This document shows positions 16,002 through 26,520 of a DNA stretch of 64,000 bases, in pieces. The DNA is from Methylorubrum salsuginis (GTDB lineage Bacteria > Pseudomonadota > Alphaproteobacteria > Rhizobiales > Beijerinckiaceae). The stretch lies in the NCBI RefSeq assembly GCF_900114375.1, contig NZ_FOSV01000009.1, positions 1-64,000 on the forward strand, read 5' to 3'. The notes beneath the pieces are model-generated. The model was not told the origin of the DNA, made no database searches, and saw only the letters and a list, made by a program, of their open reading frames with translations. Position 1 is the first letter of the stretch; each line of letters opens with the position of its first letter. A program made the position numbers and the translations under genes.

Positions 16002-17633
16002 ATGCTCAAGACCGCCTTCGTCGCCGCGCGCGATCGCCAGCGCCTCTCCGAGATCGCCTCGGTCCTGATCGGCTTCGGCCTGACCAAGGTCGTGGACCGG
16101 CTCGGCCTGCACAACATCCCGCTGATCCCGCGCCGCACCCCGCGGGTCGACGTCACCCGCCTGTCCCAGCCCGAGCGCCTGCGCCGCGCCATCGAGACGC
16201 TGGGGCCGACCTTCATCAAGTTCGGCCAGATCCTGGCGAGCCGGCCCGACCTGCTCTCGCCGGTCTGGACCGACGAGCTGGAGAAGCTGCACAGCCAGGT
16301 GAAGCCGGTGCCGTGGGCGCTGATCGGGCCGCAGCTCGAGGCCGATCTCGGCGCGCCGCCCGAGCAGGTCTTCGCCGAGTTCGACATCGAGCCGATCGCC
16401 TCGGCCTCCATCGCCCAGGTCTATCGGGCCCGCCTGCATTCGGGCGAGGAGGTCGTGGTCAAGGTTCTGCGGCCGGGCCTGCGCAAGGTGATCGAGGCGG
16501 ACCTTCGGCTGATGGCGCACGGCGCCCGCATCGTCGAGGCGGAGTGGCCCGAGATGGCCCGCTACCAGCCCCAGGAGCAGATGCGCCACCTCGCCAACGG
16601 ACTCAACGGCGAGCTCGACCTGCTCAACGAGGCCCGCAACTGCGAGATGATCGCCGAAATCTTTGCGGGCCGCGACGACATCGTCATCCCCAAGATCCAC
16701 TGGGAATGGTGCTCCGAGCGGGTGCTGGTGCAGGAGTTCATCCACGGCGTCTCGCCCAACGACGCGGCGGCCCTCAAGGCGCTCGGTGCCGACAAGAAGG
16801 CGCTGGCGCAGAAAGGGTGCGACGCTTTCCTGCGCATGGCCCTGATCGAGGGCGTGTTCCACGCCGATCCGCATCCGGGCAACCTGCTGGTGATGCCGAA
16901 CGACCGCATCGGCTTCATCGATTTCGGCATCGTCGGGCGCCTGTCGCAGAAGCGGCGCCAGCAACTGCTCGTGCTGATCGGCGCCATGCTCAAGCAGGAC
17001 GTCGACGGCCTGATGGCCACGCTCCTCGACTGGACCGGCACCTCGAACCCGGACCTGACCAAGCTCGAGCAATCGGCCCAGAACTTCGTCCAGACCCATT
17101 CCTCGATCCCGCTCAATCTCGGGCTGGTGCTCACCGATTTCATGACCATGGCCCGCGAGAACGACCTCGCGATGCCGACCGATCTGGCGATCCTGTTCAA
17201 GGGGCTCGTCACCGCCGACGGGGTGATGCGGCAGCTCGATCCGAATTTCGACCTATTCTCCGCCGCCGGCCCGACCGTGCGGGCTTCCATGCGTCAGCAG
17301 TTCAACCTGCGCGGCCTGATGCGCAAGGCCGAGTCGCTCGGCACCGGTCTGTTCGGCGCGGCCTCCGAGCTGCCGACGCTGATCCACCTGATGCTGGTGC
17401 GGCTCAAGCAGGGCCGCGTCACCGTCGAGATCGAGCTTAAAGGTATGGACAAGCTCGTGCGCGGCATCGAGCGCGGCGCGGCCCGTGTCGCCGTCGGCCT
17501 CGTCGTGGCGGCCTTCGCGACCCAGCTCGCGCCGCGCCTGATCGATCTCGGCACGCCGGTCTTCGTCATCATCGGCCTGACGATTGCCATGCTCGGCGTC
17601 GGTTGGCTGCTGCTGCTCAGCCGCGATCGCTGA
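16002..17633 (+). CDS. ubiB: UbiB/ABC1-family atypical kinase
   Basis: From the ATG at 16002 the product is 543 residues. Family hallmarks are KFGQ (73-76), the Ala-rich loop ASASIAQVY (134-142), Lys154 (VVVKV), HADPHPGNL (288-296) and DFG (307-309). Two C-terminal membrane helices anchor it (about 488-510 and 515-538). UbiB proteins are needed for aerobic ubiquinone synthesis, probably as ATPases that make lipid intermediates accessible. The frame stays open upstream of 16002, but that part lacks family sequence. Confidence 0.93.
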   Translation: MLKTAFVAARDRQRLSEIASVLIGFGLTKVVDRLGLHNIPLIPRRTPRVDVTRLSQPERLRRAIETLGPTFIKFGQILASRPDLLSPVWTDELEKLHSQVKPVPWALIGPQLEADLGAPPEQVFAEFDIEPIASASIAQVYRARLHSGEEVVVKVLRPGLRKVIEADLRLMAHGARIVEAEWPEMARYQPQEQMRHLANGLNGELDLLNEARNCEMIAEIFAGRDDIVIPKIHWEWCSERVLVQEFIHGVSPNDAAALKALGADKKALAQKGCDAFLRMALIEGVFHADPHPGNLLVMPNDRIGFIDFGIVGRLSQKRRQQLLVLIGAMLKQDVDGLMATLLDWTGTSNPDLTKLEQSAQNFVQTHSSIPLNLGLVLTDFMTMARENDLAMPTDLAILFKGLVTADGVMRQLDPNFDLFSAAGPTVRASMRQQFNLRGLMRKAESLGTGLFGAASELPTLIHLMLVRLKQGRVTVEIELKGMDKLVRGIERGAARVAVGLVVAAFATQLAPRLIDLGTPVFVIIGLTIAMLGVGWLLLLSRDR

Positions 17634-17919
17634 GCCGGATCAGAACCCGGCGTCTGGGGCTCAGGTTCGGTCAAGTTTTTCGCCTTGCCCGAAATCTTTT
17701 CTGAAATTTCAATTCAGTTGTCGAGTTCGCGAAATCTGTTAACTTGAGGCGGTACCGAGTCGCGGCCCGCATGGGGGCGCGGCGGGACCACGACGCGGAT
17801 TCCTTGCGGGTCCGAGTTCCCGTTGAAGCCCCGGCATCAGACCACGAAGCCTCTCCGGCTCGCGTGACGCGCCGACGCGACCCGAGGCCGGGTCGAGAGC
17901 GAGCGCCAGGGGGACTTCG

Positions 17920-19038
17920 ATGCGAACCGGCCTGGACGGCGGCTTCGGGCTCGCCGAGATCGAGCGCGTCCGCAGTGACGTGGTGTTGCCGCGCATCGGC
18001 GAGGCCGATTCGCGATCCGCCGCTTTGCAGGGCATCCCCGAGCCGCAGGGGGGCTGCGCGGAATGGCCCGGTTGCGTCGTCGGTGCTGGGCGCCTGCCCC
18101 CGCAGGTCCTTGCGGCCGACGCGGACATCGTCCGCCCCTTCGCGGCGAGCCCTGACGGCGTCGCGCTGCTGGATGCCGCCGGTCGCGTCGTCGCCGCCAA
18201 TCCCCGGGCCGGCGCGCCGTGCGGCGGCGCCTGGACCGAGGGGTGGGACGGGCCGGAGGGCCGCGCCGCGGCGGAGGCCGCGCTCGTGCTCGCCCGCACC
18301 GGCAGCCCGGCCCGGTTTCGCGCCGCCACGGGCCCGCTCTCCTGGGACGTGACGGTGACGCCGGTCGCGGGCCCGCGCCCGCGCCTCCTCGCGGTCGCCC
18401 GCGACGTCTCCGAGCAGCGTCAGGGCGAAGCGCGCCAAGCGGTGCTGCTGATGGAGATGGAGCACCGGCTCAAGAACACCCTCGCCATCGTTCAGGCGAT
18501 CGCCACCCAGACCCTGCGCAACGCGCCCTCGCTCCCGGCGGCGGCGGATTCGCTCGGCGCGCGGATGCTGGCGCTGGCCCAGGCGCACGATGTGCTGATG
18601 CAGGGGGCCTGGGCCAGCGCTTCGCTGCGTGGCCTCATCGACGGCGCGGTCCGCCTGCACGGTGACGAGACGCCCGAGCGGTTCCAGATCACCGGTCCGG
18701 AGATCATGGTCGGCCCGCGGGCGGCGCTCACGCTGGCCCTGATGCTGCACGAACTCGGCACCAACGCCGCGAAGTACGGCGCCCTGTCGAATCCGGGCGG
18801 GCATGTCCGCATCGGCTGGCGGATCGCGGGCGAGGCCGGAGGCGAGTGGCTCTGGTTCCGCTGGGCCGAGCATGGCGGTCCGCCGGTGACGCCGCCGGCC
18901 CGCAGCGGCTTCGGCTCCCGCCTGATCGAGCGCAGCCTCGTTCACAGTTTCGGCGGCAGCGCCCGCCTGCGCTATCCGCGCGGCGGCGTCGTCATGGCCC
19001 TGGTGGCGCCGCTGGCCGCGGTCGCCGCCGAGGGTTGA
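17920..19038 (+). CDS. HWE-type sensor histidine kinase
   Basis: The 372-residue soluble protein has a weak PAS-like domain at about 70 to 165 (PDGVALLDAAGRVVAANP) and an HWE/HisKA_2 kinase module. The phospho-accepting H182 lies in EMEHRLKNTL, the N box is HELGTNAAKYG with N282, and the glycine region is SGFGSRLI. No membrane segment and no adjacent response regulator are present, so its partner is encoded elsewhere. Such orphan kinases are numerous in this bacterial group. The sensory signal cannot be deduced. Confidence 0.88.
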   Translation: MRTGLDGGFGLAEIERVRSDVVLPRIGEADSRSAALQGIPEPQGGCAEWPGCVVGAGRLPPQVLAADADIVRPFAASPDGVALLDAAGRVVAANPRAGAPCGGAWTEGWDGPEGRAAAEAALVLARTGSPARFRAATGPLSWDVTVTPVAGPRPRLLAVARDVSEQRQGEARQAVLLMEMEHRLKNTLAIVQAIATQTLRNAPSLPAAADSLGARMLALAQAHDVLMQGAWASASLRGLIDGAVRLHGDETPERFQITGPEIMVGPRAALTLALMLHELGTNAAKYGALSNPGGHVRIGWRIAGEAGGEWLWFRWAEHGGPPVTPPARSGFGSRLIERSLVHSFGGSARLRYPRGGVVMALVAPLAAVAAEG

Positions 19039-19099
19039 GGCTCCCGCCCCGGGAAGCGTTCCCCGGGACGTGCGTGTGGTCGGTCGTGCGTGCCGTCGG

Positions 19100-19279
19100 T
19101 CAGGCGCGGATGGCGGGCTTCGCCTTGAGGGCGGTGGCGAGCGCCTTGAGCTGCCGGTCGAGGTCGGCCAGCTCGTTCAGGGCGATGGTCTTGTGGCCCG
19201 CCTTGACCGCGCGCTCGATGTCGCTGACCTGCGAGGAGGCCATGCGCTTCAGTTCGGTCGCGAGTTGTTCCCTGGTCAT
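19100..19279 (-). CDS. small helical hypothetical protein
   Basis: The ATG at 19279 follows AAGGAGCGCC, a strong ribosome-binding site, which decides this start over an upstream in-frame ATG. The 59 residues are predicted as two amphipathic helices (REQLATELKRMASSQVSDIE and LNELADLDRQLKALATAL), like a helical hairpin or short coiled coil. There is no known function, and the gene is convergent with the preceding kinase gene. Confidence 0.6.
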   Translation of the reverse strand: MTREQLATELKRMASSQVSDIERAVKAGHKTIALNELADLDRQLKALATALKAKPAIRA

Positions 19280-19564
19280 CGGCGCTCCTTTCAACACCAA
19301 GGCTCGATGGCTCGTCCGCGGCACGGCCGCCGCACCGCGGCTGCCCCAAGAGGCGGCGACGGCGCGGGAGCTTCCGCAGAAGGCCCTGAGGCCGGTGATA
19401 GGCGCTTAGCCTTAACCGGTGGTTTTTGCCGGACGCATTTCGTTCACCCCGGCCGGCGGGGCGGTCGTGCCGGCCGCGGCGGCTGCGCCGCCTTCCCCTG
19501 GATTGCCACGCTCCGGTCTCGGCTTTTAGACCAGACTCAGCGCACCGAAGAATCCGAGAAGCCC

Positions 19565-21061
<1,497 letters not shown>

Positions 21062-21079
21062 CCGGGCGGCGTAAGACCC

Positions 21080-21108
21080 ATCGGCGATGATCCCGACTCA
21101 TCGCCGAT
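21080..21108. repeat. palindromic repeat, family A copy 1
   Basis: Arms ATCGGCGATGA and TCATCGCCGAT flank TCCCGAC. Nearly the same sequence occurs downstream of the outer-membrane protein gene at 53493, in both cases just after a stop codon. It may serve as a terminator or a mobile palindrome. Confidence 0.7.
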
Positions 21109-21315
21109 TGCCCCCTCGCCGCCGGCCCGGATGGCAAGGGACGGCGCGGGGGCACAGGCTGCCGGGCGGGAGGTTCGGTAGGCGGCCGAGCGGGCATCCG
21201 GGTCCACTGATCGATCCACGATTTCAGGGGGCTTCCGCGACACCGCCCAGGTTGCGAATCGCGGCCTGTTTGCTTAACCCTGCCATCGGTCGAACTTGAG
21301 CAAGGAGAGGACCGT

Positions 21316-21384
21316 ATGAGCGTCATGCCAGCCTTCTCTCCTCTCGGAATCGCTGCGATCCGAGTTCGCACGGGACGCGCCTAA
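21316..21384 (+). CDS. possible 22-residue leader peptide
   Basis: A very strong ribosome-binding site (AAGGAGAGG) precedes an ATG opening a frame for MSVMPAFSPLGIAAIRVRTG and two more residues before TAA. It lies 140 bases ahead of the ABC exporter gene on the same strand. It could be a translated upstream frame that affects the transporter; there is no further support. Confidence 0.25.
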   Translation: MSVMPAFSPLGIAAIRVRTGRA

Positions 21385-21523
21385 GCGCCGTCCTCGCCGT
21401 CGCCGGCCTGAGCGGCCCCACGGTTCTCCTCATCCTCCCCGATCCGACCTCGCCGGTCTGCGCCGACCCCGTCGCGTGGGCCCGCGCCTTTCGGAGCCGA
21501 CGCTTGCGCGTCGGGCGCGTGTC

Positions 21524-23311
21524 ATGTCCTTGACTTCTCCCCAGCGCACGGACGCGGTCCGTCGCGTCGTCGCGTTCGTCGCCCGCGGCTGGCGCAAGCG
21601 GCTCGCCTTGGTCTTCGGTCTCGTCGCCGCCGTCACGCTCGCGACGCTGGCGGACGTGATGCTGCCGATCTATGCCGGCCGCCTCGTCGATGCGCTGGCG
21701 GGCGCCGAGCGCGAGGCGGCACTCGGCGCCGCGATGCCGGCCTTTGCGGCCATGACCGGCTTGAGTCTCGTGGCGGTCGGGCTGCGCCACGTCTCCTGGG
21801 CCCTCGTCGTGCCGCTGACGCTCGGCACCATGTCGGACGTACTCGGCGACAGTTTCGCGCGCGTCCAGCGCTTGTCCACGGAGTGGCACGCCAGCACCTT
21901 CGCGGGCTCGACCGTGCGCAAGATCTCCCGTGGGATGTGGGCGATCGACAGCCTCAACGACGTGCTGCTGCTCTCGCTGCTGCCCTCTCTCGTCGTGCTC
22001 GCCGGGACCACCGTGGTGCTCGGCCTGCACTGGCCGGCGATGGGGGCTGTGGTCGGGATCGGTGCGCTCGTCTACGTCGCGGCGTCCGTGTTCCTGGCGA
22101 CCCGGGTGATCGCGCCCGCCGCCACGCTGTCGAACGCCCTCGATACGCGGCTGGGCGGCGCGCTGTCGGATGCGGTCGGCAACAACGCCGTGGTCAAGGC
22201 GTTCGGCGCGGAGGCACGCGAGGAGGCGCGGCTCGCCCGCATCCTCGGCCGTTGGCGGCGGCGCACGCACCGCACGTGGATGATCGTGACGTGGAGCGGC
22301 ACGGCGCAGCTCGCGCTGCTGCTCGCCTTCCGCACCGCCATCGTCGCCACGGCCTTGTGGCTCTGGTGGGTCGCGCAGGCGAGCCCCGGCGAGGTCGCCT
22401 ACGTGCTCACCACCTACTTCGTGGTGCACAGCTACCTCCGCGACATCGGCGGGCAGATCAACCACCTGCAAAGAGCCGTCAACGAGATGGAGGAACTGGT
22501 CGCGCTGGAGAGCGAGCCGGCGGGCGTCGCCGACCGGCCGGGCGCCGTGCCGCTTCAGGTCTCGGGCGGAGCGATCCGGTTCGAGGATGTACGCTTCCAT
22601 TATGGCGATCACCGTGCGCCGCTCTACGACGGTCTGTCGGTGACGCTTCCCGCCGGTCAGCGGGTCGGCCTCGTCGGCCGCTCGGGCTCGGGCAAGACCA
22701 CCTTCGTCAAGCTGATCCAGCGGCTTTACGACGTGGCGGGCGGGCGGGTCACCATCGACGGGCAGGATGTGGCGGGGGCCACCCAGGCGAGCCTTCGGGC
22801 GCAGGTCGCGATCGTGCCGCAGGAGCCGGTGCTGTTCCACCGCTCGCTCGCCGAGAACATCGCCTACGGCCGGCCGGGCGCCGCGCCGGAGGCGATCGAG
22901 CGGGCGGCGCGGCTTGCCAACGCGCACGATTTCATCGCGCGCCTGCCGAAGGGCTACGCCACGCCCGTCGGCGAGCGGGGGGTGAAGCTCTCGGGCGGCG
23001 AGCGCCAGCGGGTGGCGCTCGCCCGCGCGTTCCTGGCCGACGCGCCGATCCTGATCCTCGACGAGGCGACGTCCAGCCTCGATTCGGAATCGGAGGCTCT
23101 GGTGCAGGAGGCGATGGAGCGGCTGATGGCCGGGCGAACCGCGATCGTGGTGGCGCACCGCCTCTCGACGGTGCGAGCGCTCGACCGCATCCTCGTGTTC
23201 GACCGTGGGCGCATCGTCGAGGACGGACCCCACGCCGCCCTGATGCGCCGCCCGAACGGCGCCTACCGCTCGCTGTTCGAGCGGCAATCGGTGCTGGCGC
23301 AGAGCGCGTGA
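21524..23311 (+). CDS. ABC exporter, fused membrane and ATPase domains
   Basis: The 595-residue half-transporter has a six-helix exporter domain at about 25 to 325 and an ATPase domain at 350 to 590. The ATPase has Walker A GRSGSGKTT (385-393), Q-loop VPQEPVLF, signature LSGGE (489-493), Walker B ILILDE (509-514) and the switch His in VAHRLS. It should act as a homodimer that exports a lipid, drug or peptide; the substrate cannot be deduced. MSLTSP was taken as start because the upstream extension is not family-like. It is convergent with ecm across a strong hairpin. Confidence 0.9.
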   Translation: MSLTSPQRTDAVRRVVAFVARGWRKRLALVFGLVAAVTLATLADVMLPIYAGRLVDALAGAEREAALGAAMPAFAAMTGLSLVAVGLRHVSWALVVPLTLGTMSDVLGDSFARVQRLSTEWHASTFAGSTVRKISRGMWAIDSLNDVLLLSLLPSLVVLAGTTVVLGLHWPAMGAVVGIGALVYVAASVFLATRVIAPAATLSNALDTRLGGALSDAVGNNAVVKAFGAEAREEARLARILGRWRRRTHRTWMIVTWSGTAQLALLLAFRTAIVATALWLWWVAQASPGEVAYVLTTYFVVHSYLRDIGGQINHLQRAVNEMEELVALESEPAGVADRPGAVPLQVSGGAIRFEDVRFHYGDHRAPLYDGLSVTLPAGQRVGLVGRSGSGKTTFVKLIQRLYDVAGGRVTIDGQDVAGATQASLRAQVAIVPQEPVLFHRSLAENIAYGRPGAAPEAIERAARLANAHDFIARLPKGYATPVGERGVKLSGGERQRVALARAFLADAPILILDEATSSLDSESEALVQEAMERLMAGRTAIVVAHRLSTVRALDRILVFDRGRIVEDGPHAALMRRPNGAYRSLFERQSVLAQSA

Positions 23312-23317
23312 ATGTTT

Positions 23318-23345
23318 CCCCTCTCCCCGCATGCGGGGAGAGGGG
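23318..23345. terminator. bidirectional hairpin between ABC exporter and ecm
   Basis: Perfect 13-base arms CCCCTCTCCCCGC and GCGGGGAGAGGGG are separated by AT. The hairpin lies between two convergent stop codons, 7 bases after one and 17 after the other. Confidence 0.65.
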
Positions 23346-23361
23346 ATGCGCTTCCGCCCGC

Positions 23362-25443
23362 TCAGAACACCTGCGCGGCGTTTCCGTTGCTCTTCGGCGC
23401 ACCCGGCACGCCGGCCGCGGCGTCCGCCTTGTCGGCGGCGCGCTTGTCGAGGGCGCGTTCCACCACCTTGGCGAGCCCGACCATGATCTTGTCGAGCTCG
23501 TAGTCCTTCGGCGTGTAGACGGCGGTGACGCCCATGTTCTTGAGAACCAGCTCGTCCTCGGGCGAGATGATGCCGCCGACCACGACCGGCACGTGGTCGA
23601 GCCCGGCCTCGCGCAGCTTCGCCTTCACCTCGCGCACCAGCGGCACGTGGGAGCCCGATAGCACCGACAGACCGATGACGTGGGCGCCGCGCTCCACCGC
23701 CTTGGCGACGATCTCGGTCGGCGTCTGGCGGATGCCGTCATAGGTCACGTCGAAGCCCACATCCCGGGCGCGCAGAGCGATCTGCTCGGCGCCGTTGGAG
23801 TGGCCGTCGAGTCCGGGCTTGCCGACCACGAGCTTCGGCGTCTCGCCGAGGCGCTCGCCGAGATCGGCGATGAGGAGTTTGGCTTCTTCCGCCGCGCCGG
23901 ACGACACCGTTTGAAGGGTGACGCCGGTGGGGGCGCGGTACTCGCCGAACACCTGGCGCAGGCGCCCGCCCCACTCGCCCGTCGTCACGCCGGCCTTCGC
24001 GGCGGCGATCGAGACCGGCATGATGTTGGCGCCCGAGCGCGCGGCGGCTTCGAGGTCGTCGAGCGCCTTGGTCACCGCCTTGTCGTCGCGCTTGGCGCGC
24101 CACTCGCGGATGCGGGCCTCGGCCTCCATCTCGACGGTCTCGGAGACGGTGAAGATCGCGCCTTCGCCGGCCGTCAGCGGCGAGGGCTCGCCGTTCTGCC
24201 ACTTGTTGACGCCGACCACGATCTGCTCGCCGCGCTCGATCGCGGCGATGCGCTTGGCGTTCGATTCCACCAGAGCCCGCTTCAACTCGCCCGCCTCGAC
24301 GGCGGTGACGGCGCCGCCGAGTTCGGCGATGCGCTTCAGCTCGGCGCGGGTCTGCTCCTTGAGCGCCTCGACGCGCGCCTCGATCACCTTCGAGCCGTCG
24401 AAGATGTCGTCGTATTCGAGCAGATCGGTCTCGAAGGCCAGGATCTGCTGCATCCGCATCGACCATTGCTGGTCCCAGGGGCGCGGCAGGCCGAGCGCCT
24501 CGTTCCAGGCCGGGAGCTGCACCGCGCGGGCGCGGGCGCGCTTCGAGAGGGTGACGGCCAGCATCTCGATCAGGATGCGGTGGACGTTATTTTCGGGTTG
24601 CTGTTCCGTCAGTCCGAGACTGTTGACCTGCACGCCATACCGAAAAATGCGCTTCTTGGCGTCGGTGATGCCGTAGCGCTCCTGGGCGATCTCGTCCCAC
24701 AGCTCGGCGAAGGCCCGCATCTTGCAGATCTCGGTGACGAACCGCATCCCGGCGTTCACGAAGAACGAGATGCGGCTGAAGACGTTCGAGAAGTTGGCCT
24801 CGTCGAAATCCGGGTCCGCGCGCACGGTGTCGAGCACCGCGATGGCGATGGCGAGCGCGTAGGACAGTTCCTGGACCGGCGTCGCGCCCGCTTCCTGCAG
24901 ATGGTAGGAGCAGACGTTCATCGGATTCCACTTCGGCACTTCCTTGGTCGTGAACAGGATCACGTCCTTGGTCAGCCGCAGCGAGGGCGCGGGCGGGAAC
25001 ACGTAGGTGCCGCGCGACAGGTATTCCTTGATGATGTCGTTCTGCGTGGTGCCCTGCAGCGCCGAGATCGGCGCGCCCTGCTCCTCCGCCACCGCGAGAT
25101 AGAGCGACAGCAGCCACGGCGCCGTGGCGTTGATCGTCATCGAGGTGTTCATCTGCGCCAGCGGAATCTGGTCGAACAGCGTGCGCATGTCGCCCAGATG
25201 CGCCACCGAGACGCCGACCTTGCCGACCTCGCCGCGGGCGAGCTCGTCGTCCGGATCGTAGCCGGTCTGGGTCGGCAAATCGAAGGCGACCGAGAGACCG
25301 GTCTGGCCCTTGGCGAGGTTGCCGCGATAGAGCTTGTTGGATTCCGCCGCGTTGGAGTGGCCGGCATAGGTCCGGATCAGCCAAGGCTTATCGCGCTCGG
25401 GCTTGTCGTTCTTGGTCTCGGCGACGCTCGCGGTGGCGCTCAT
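23362..25443 (-). CDS. ecm: ethylmalonyl-CoA mutase (coenzyme B12-dependent)
   Basis: From the ATG at 25443 the product is 693 residues. The N-terminal barrel domain (about 25-520) starts with the mutase pattern IRTYAGHSNAAESNKLYR and GLSVAFDLPTQTGYD. The C-terminal cobalamin domain holds DGHSNG with the lower-ligand His near 548, then GLSVLSG and VVVGGIISPED. It converts ethylmalonyl-CoA to methylsuccinyl-CoA in the ethylmalonyl-CoA pathway. The first gene description in Methylorubrum extorquens was meaA. Methylmalonyl-CoA mutase is the close alternative, but the single-chain MeaA-like form and the neighbouring ccr support Ecm. Confidence 0.93.
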   Translation of the reverse strand: MSATASVAETKNDKPERDKPWLIRTYAGHSNAAESNKLYRGNLAKGQTGLSVAFDLPTQTGYDPDDELARGEVGKVGVSVAHLGDMRTLFDQIPLAQMNTSMTINATAPWLLSLYLAVAEEQGAPISALQGTTQNDIIKEYLSRGTYVFPPAPSLRLTKDVILFTTKEVPKWNPMNVCSYHLQEAGATPVQELSYALAIAIAVLDTVRADPDFDEANFSNVFSRISFFVNAGMRFVTEICKMRAFAELWDEIAQERYGITDAKKRIFRYGVQVNSLGLTEQQPENNVHRILIEMLAVTLSKRARARAVQLPAWNEALGLPRPWDQQWSMRMQQILAFETDLLEYDDIFDGSKVIEARVEALKEQTRAELKRIAELGGAVTAVEAGELKRALVESNAKRIAAIERGEQIVVGVNKWQNGEPSPLTAGEGAIFTVSETVEMEAEARIREWRAKRDDKAVTKALDDLEAAARSGANIMPVSIAAAKAGVTTGEWGGRLRQVFGEYRAPTGVTLQTVSSGAAEEAKLLIADLGERLGETPKLVVGKPGLDGHSNGAEQIALRARDVGFDVTYDGIRQTPTEIVAKAVERGAHVIGLSVLSGSHVPLVREVKAKLREAGLDHVPVVVGGIISPEDELVLKNMGVTAVYTPKDYELDKIMVGLAKVVERALDKRAADKADAAAGVPGAPKSNGNAAQVF

Positions 25444-25636
25444 CCGGCTCGACTCCCTCAACAGTCTTACTTGCGCGCCACGCGCGCGATGTGGGCGGCA
25501 CCGTAGCGAAGCGGCGGCGGCCCGTCATCTGGGAGAAAGGTCGAGGGGCGGCTCTAGCCTTGAGGAAAACTTGACGAGTCGGTGAAGGAGAATTTGCGAC
25601 CGGGCCCGCCCCGGATGCGGCGGGCCCGATCGTGGC

Positions 25637-26080
25637 TCATCGCGCGCCACAGACGCGCATCCGGCCCGCACCGCCGTTGCTCTGATGGCTCTTCGCGTGG
25701 CCGATCGAGCCGGTCATGTCCTGGGTCGGGTTGCCGCCGGGGCGCTTCACGACGATGTCGCAGCGCTCGAAGCTGCGGCTGCCGGGAAACGAAATCGCCG
25801 GCAGGCCGCCGAGAGCCGGGGCGACCAGGACGGGAGCGCCGACCCGGCTCGGTGCCGGCAGCGAGCCGACCCGATCGACGTCGGGCGCGATGCTCGACCA
25901 ATGCGAGGCCGGCCGGCCCGCGGCGATCCGATTGCTCTTGGTCTTGTCGATTTTAGCCTTCTTCACGATCGTCCGCGACGGGGGCCGATCCTGGCCGGCG
26001 GCCGGGCGCGCATCGGCCGGCAGGGTGGTGGTGGCAACGAGGGCGAGGGAGAGCGAGGCGAGGGCGAGAAGACGCGGCAA
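25637..26080 (-). CDS. secreted hypothetical protein
   Basis: The 147-residue protein starts with a signal peptide (MPRLLALASLSLALVATTTL, cleavage likely after ADA). A Lys-rich linker (IVKKAKIDKTKSNRI) and a Pro/Gly-rich middle follow. Two cysteines, in FERCDIVVKR and at the C-terminus (MRVCGAR), could form a disulfide. No known domain is recognised. It lies between ecm and ccr but on its own, with 193 bases to the ecm start, so a pathway role is only a matter of position. Confidence 0.65.
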   Translation of the reverse strand: MPRLLALASLSLALVATTTLPADARPAAGQDRPPSRTIVKKAKIDKTKSNRIAAGRPASHWSSIAPDVDRVGSLPAPSRVGAPVLVAPALGGLPAISFPGSRSFERCDIVVKRPGGNPTQDMTGSIGHAKSHQSNGGAGRMRVCGAR

Positions 26081-26520
26081 GGTTCTGCTCCGAAAAGTGA
26101 CAGATGCTGATTAAACGAACGGCACCCGCATGTTCATTGAGCGATTTTTTCGAAGATGTGCGTTTAGTCACAAGGTAAGTTCGAAGATTTAATCCTGATA
26201 ATTCGAAAATTTCTCGATGGATTATTTCTAGAGACGGCGTTGCGGCTTGGATGGCCAGGGCGCGGCGGCCGAGGCCGGAAAGCCCAAGGCGCGACTTTGC
26301 CGCGTCCAAATCCGCTTCGGATCGCGATCCCGGCGGCTTCGAAAAGATTATTTTGCATTCACGTGGGTCGATGTAGATCGATGCCTATTTTTTGTGCGGA
26401 TCGGAGGAAGCCTCGCCTTTTAGGCCACTTGGAAGGCCCGAAACATCATGCATATAGCTTCCGCCAAGTTCGCAGCGGCGCCTACGCCCGCGGACCAGCA
26501 ATCGAACAGGGAGTGCCACG
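26081..26520. promoter_or_regulatory. ccr upstream region
   Basis: This 440-base gap between divergent genes has a local AT-rich patch near 26,160-26,240 (AATCCTGATAATTCGAAAAT, TTATTTCTAGAG), suitable for a promoter of ccr. In M. extorquens AM1 ccr is known to be activated by the TetR-type regulator CcrR. I could not pick out its operator with confidence. No gene is seen. Confidence 0.45.
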
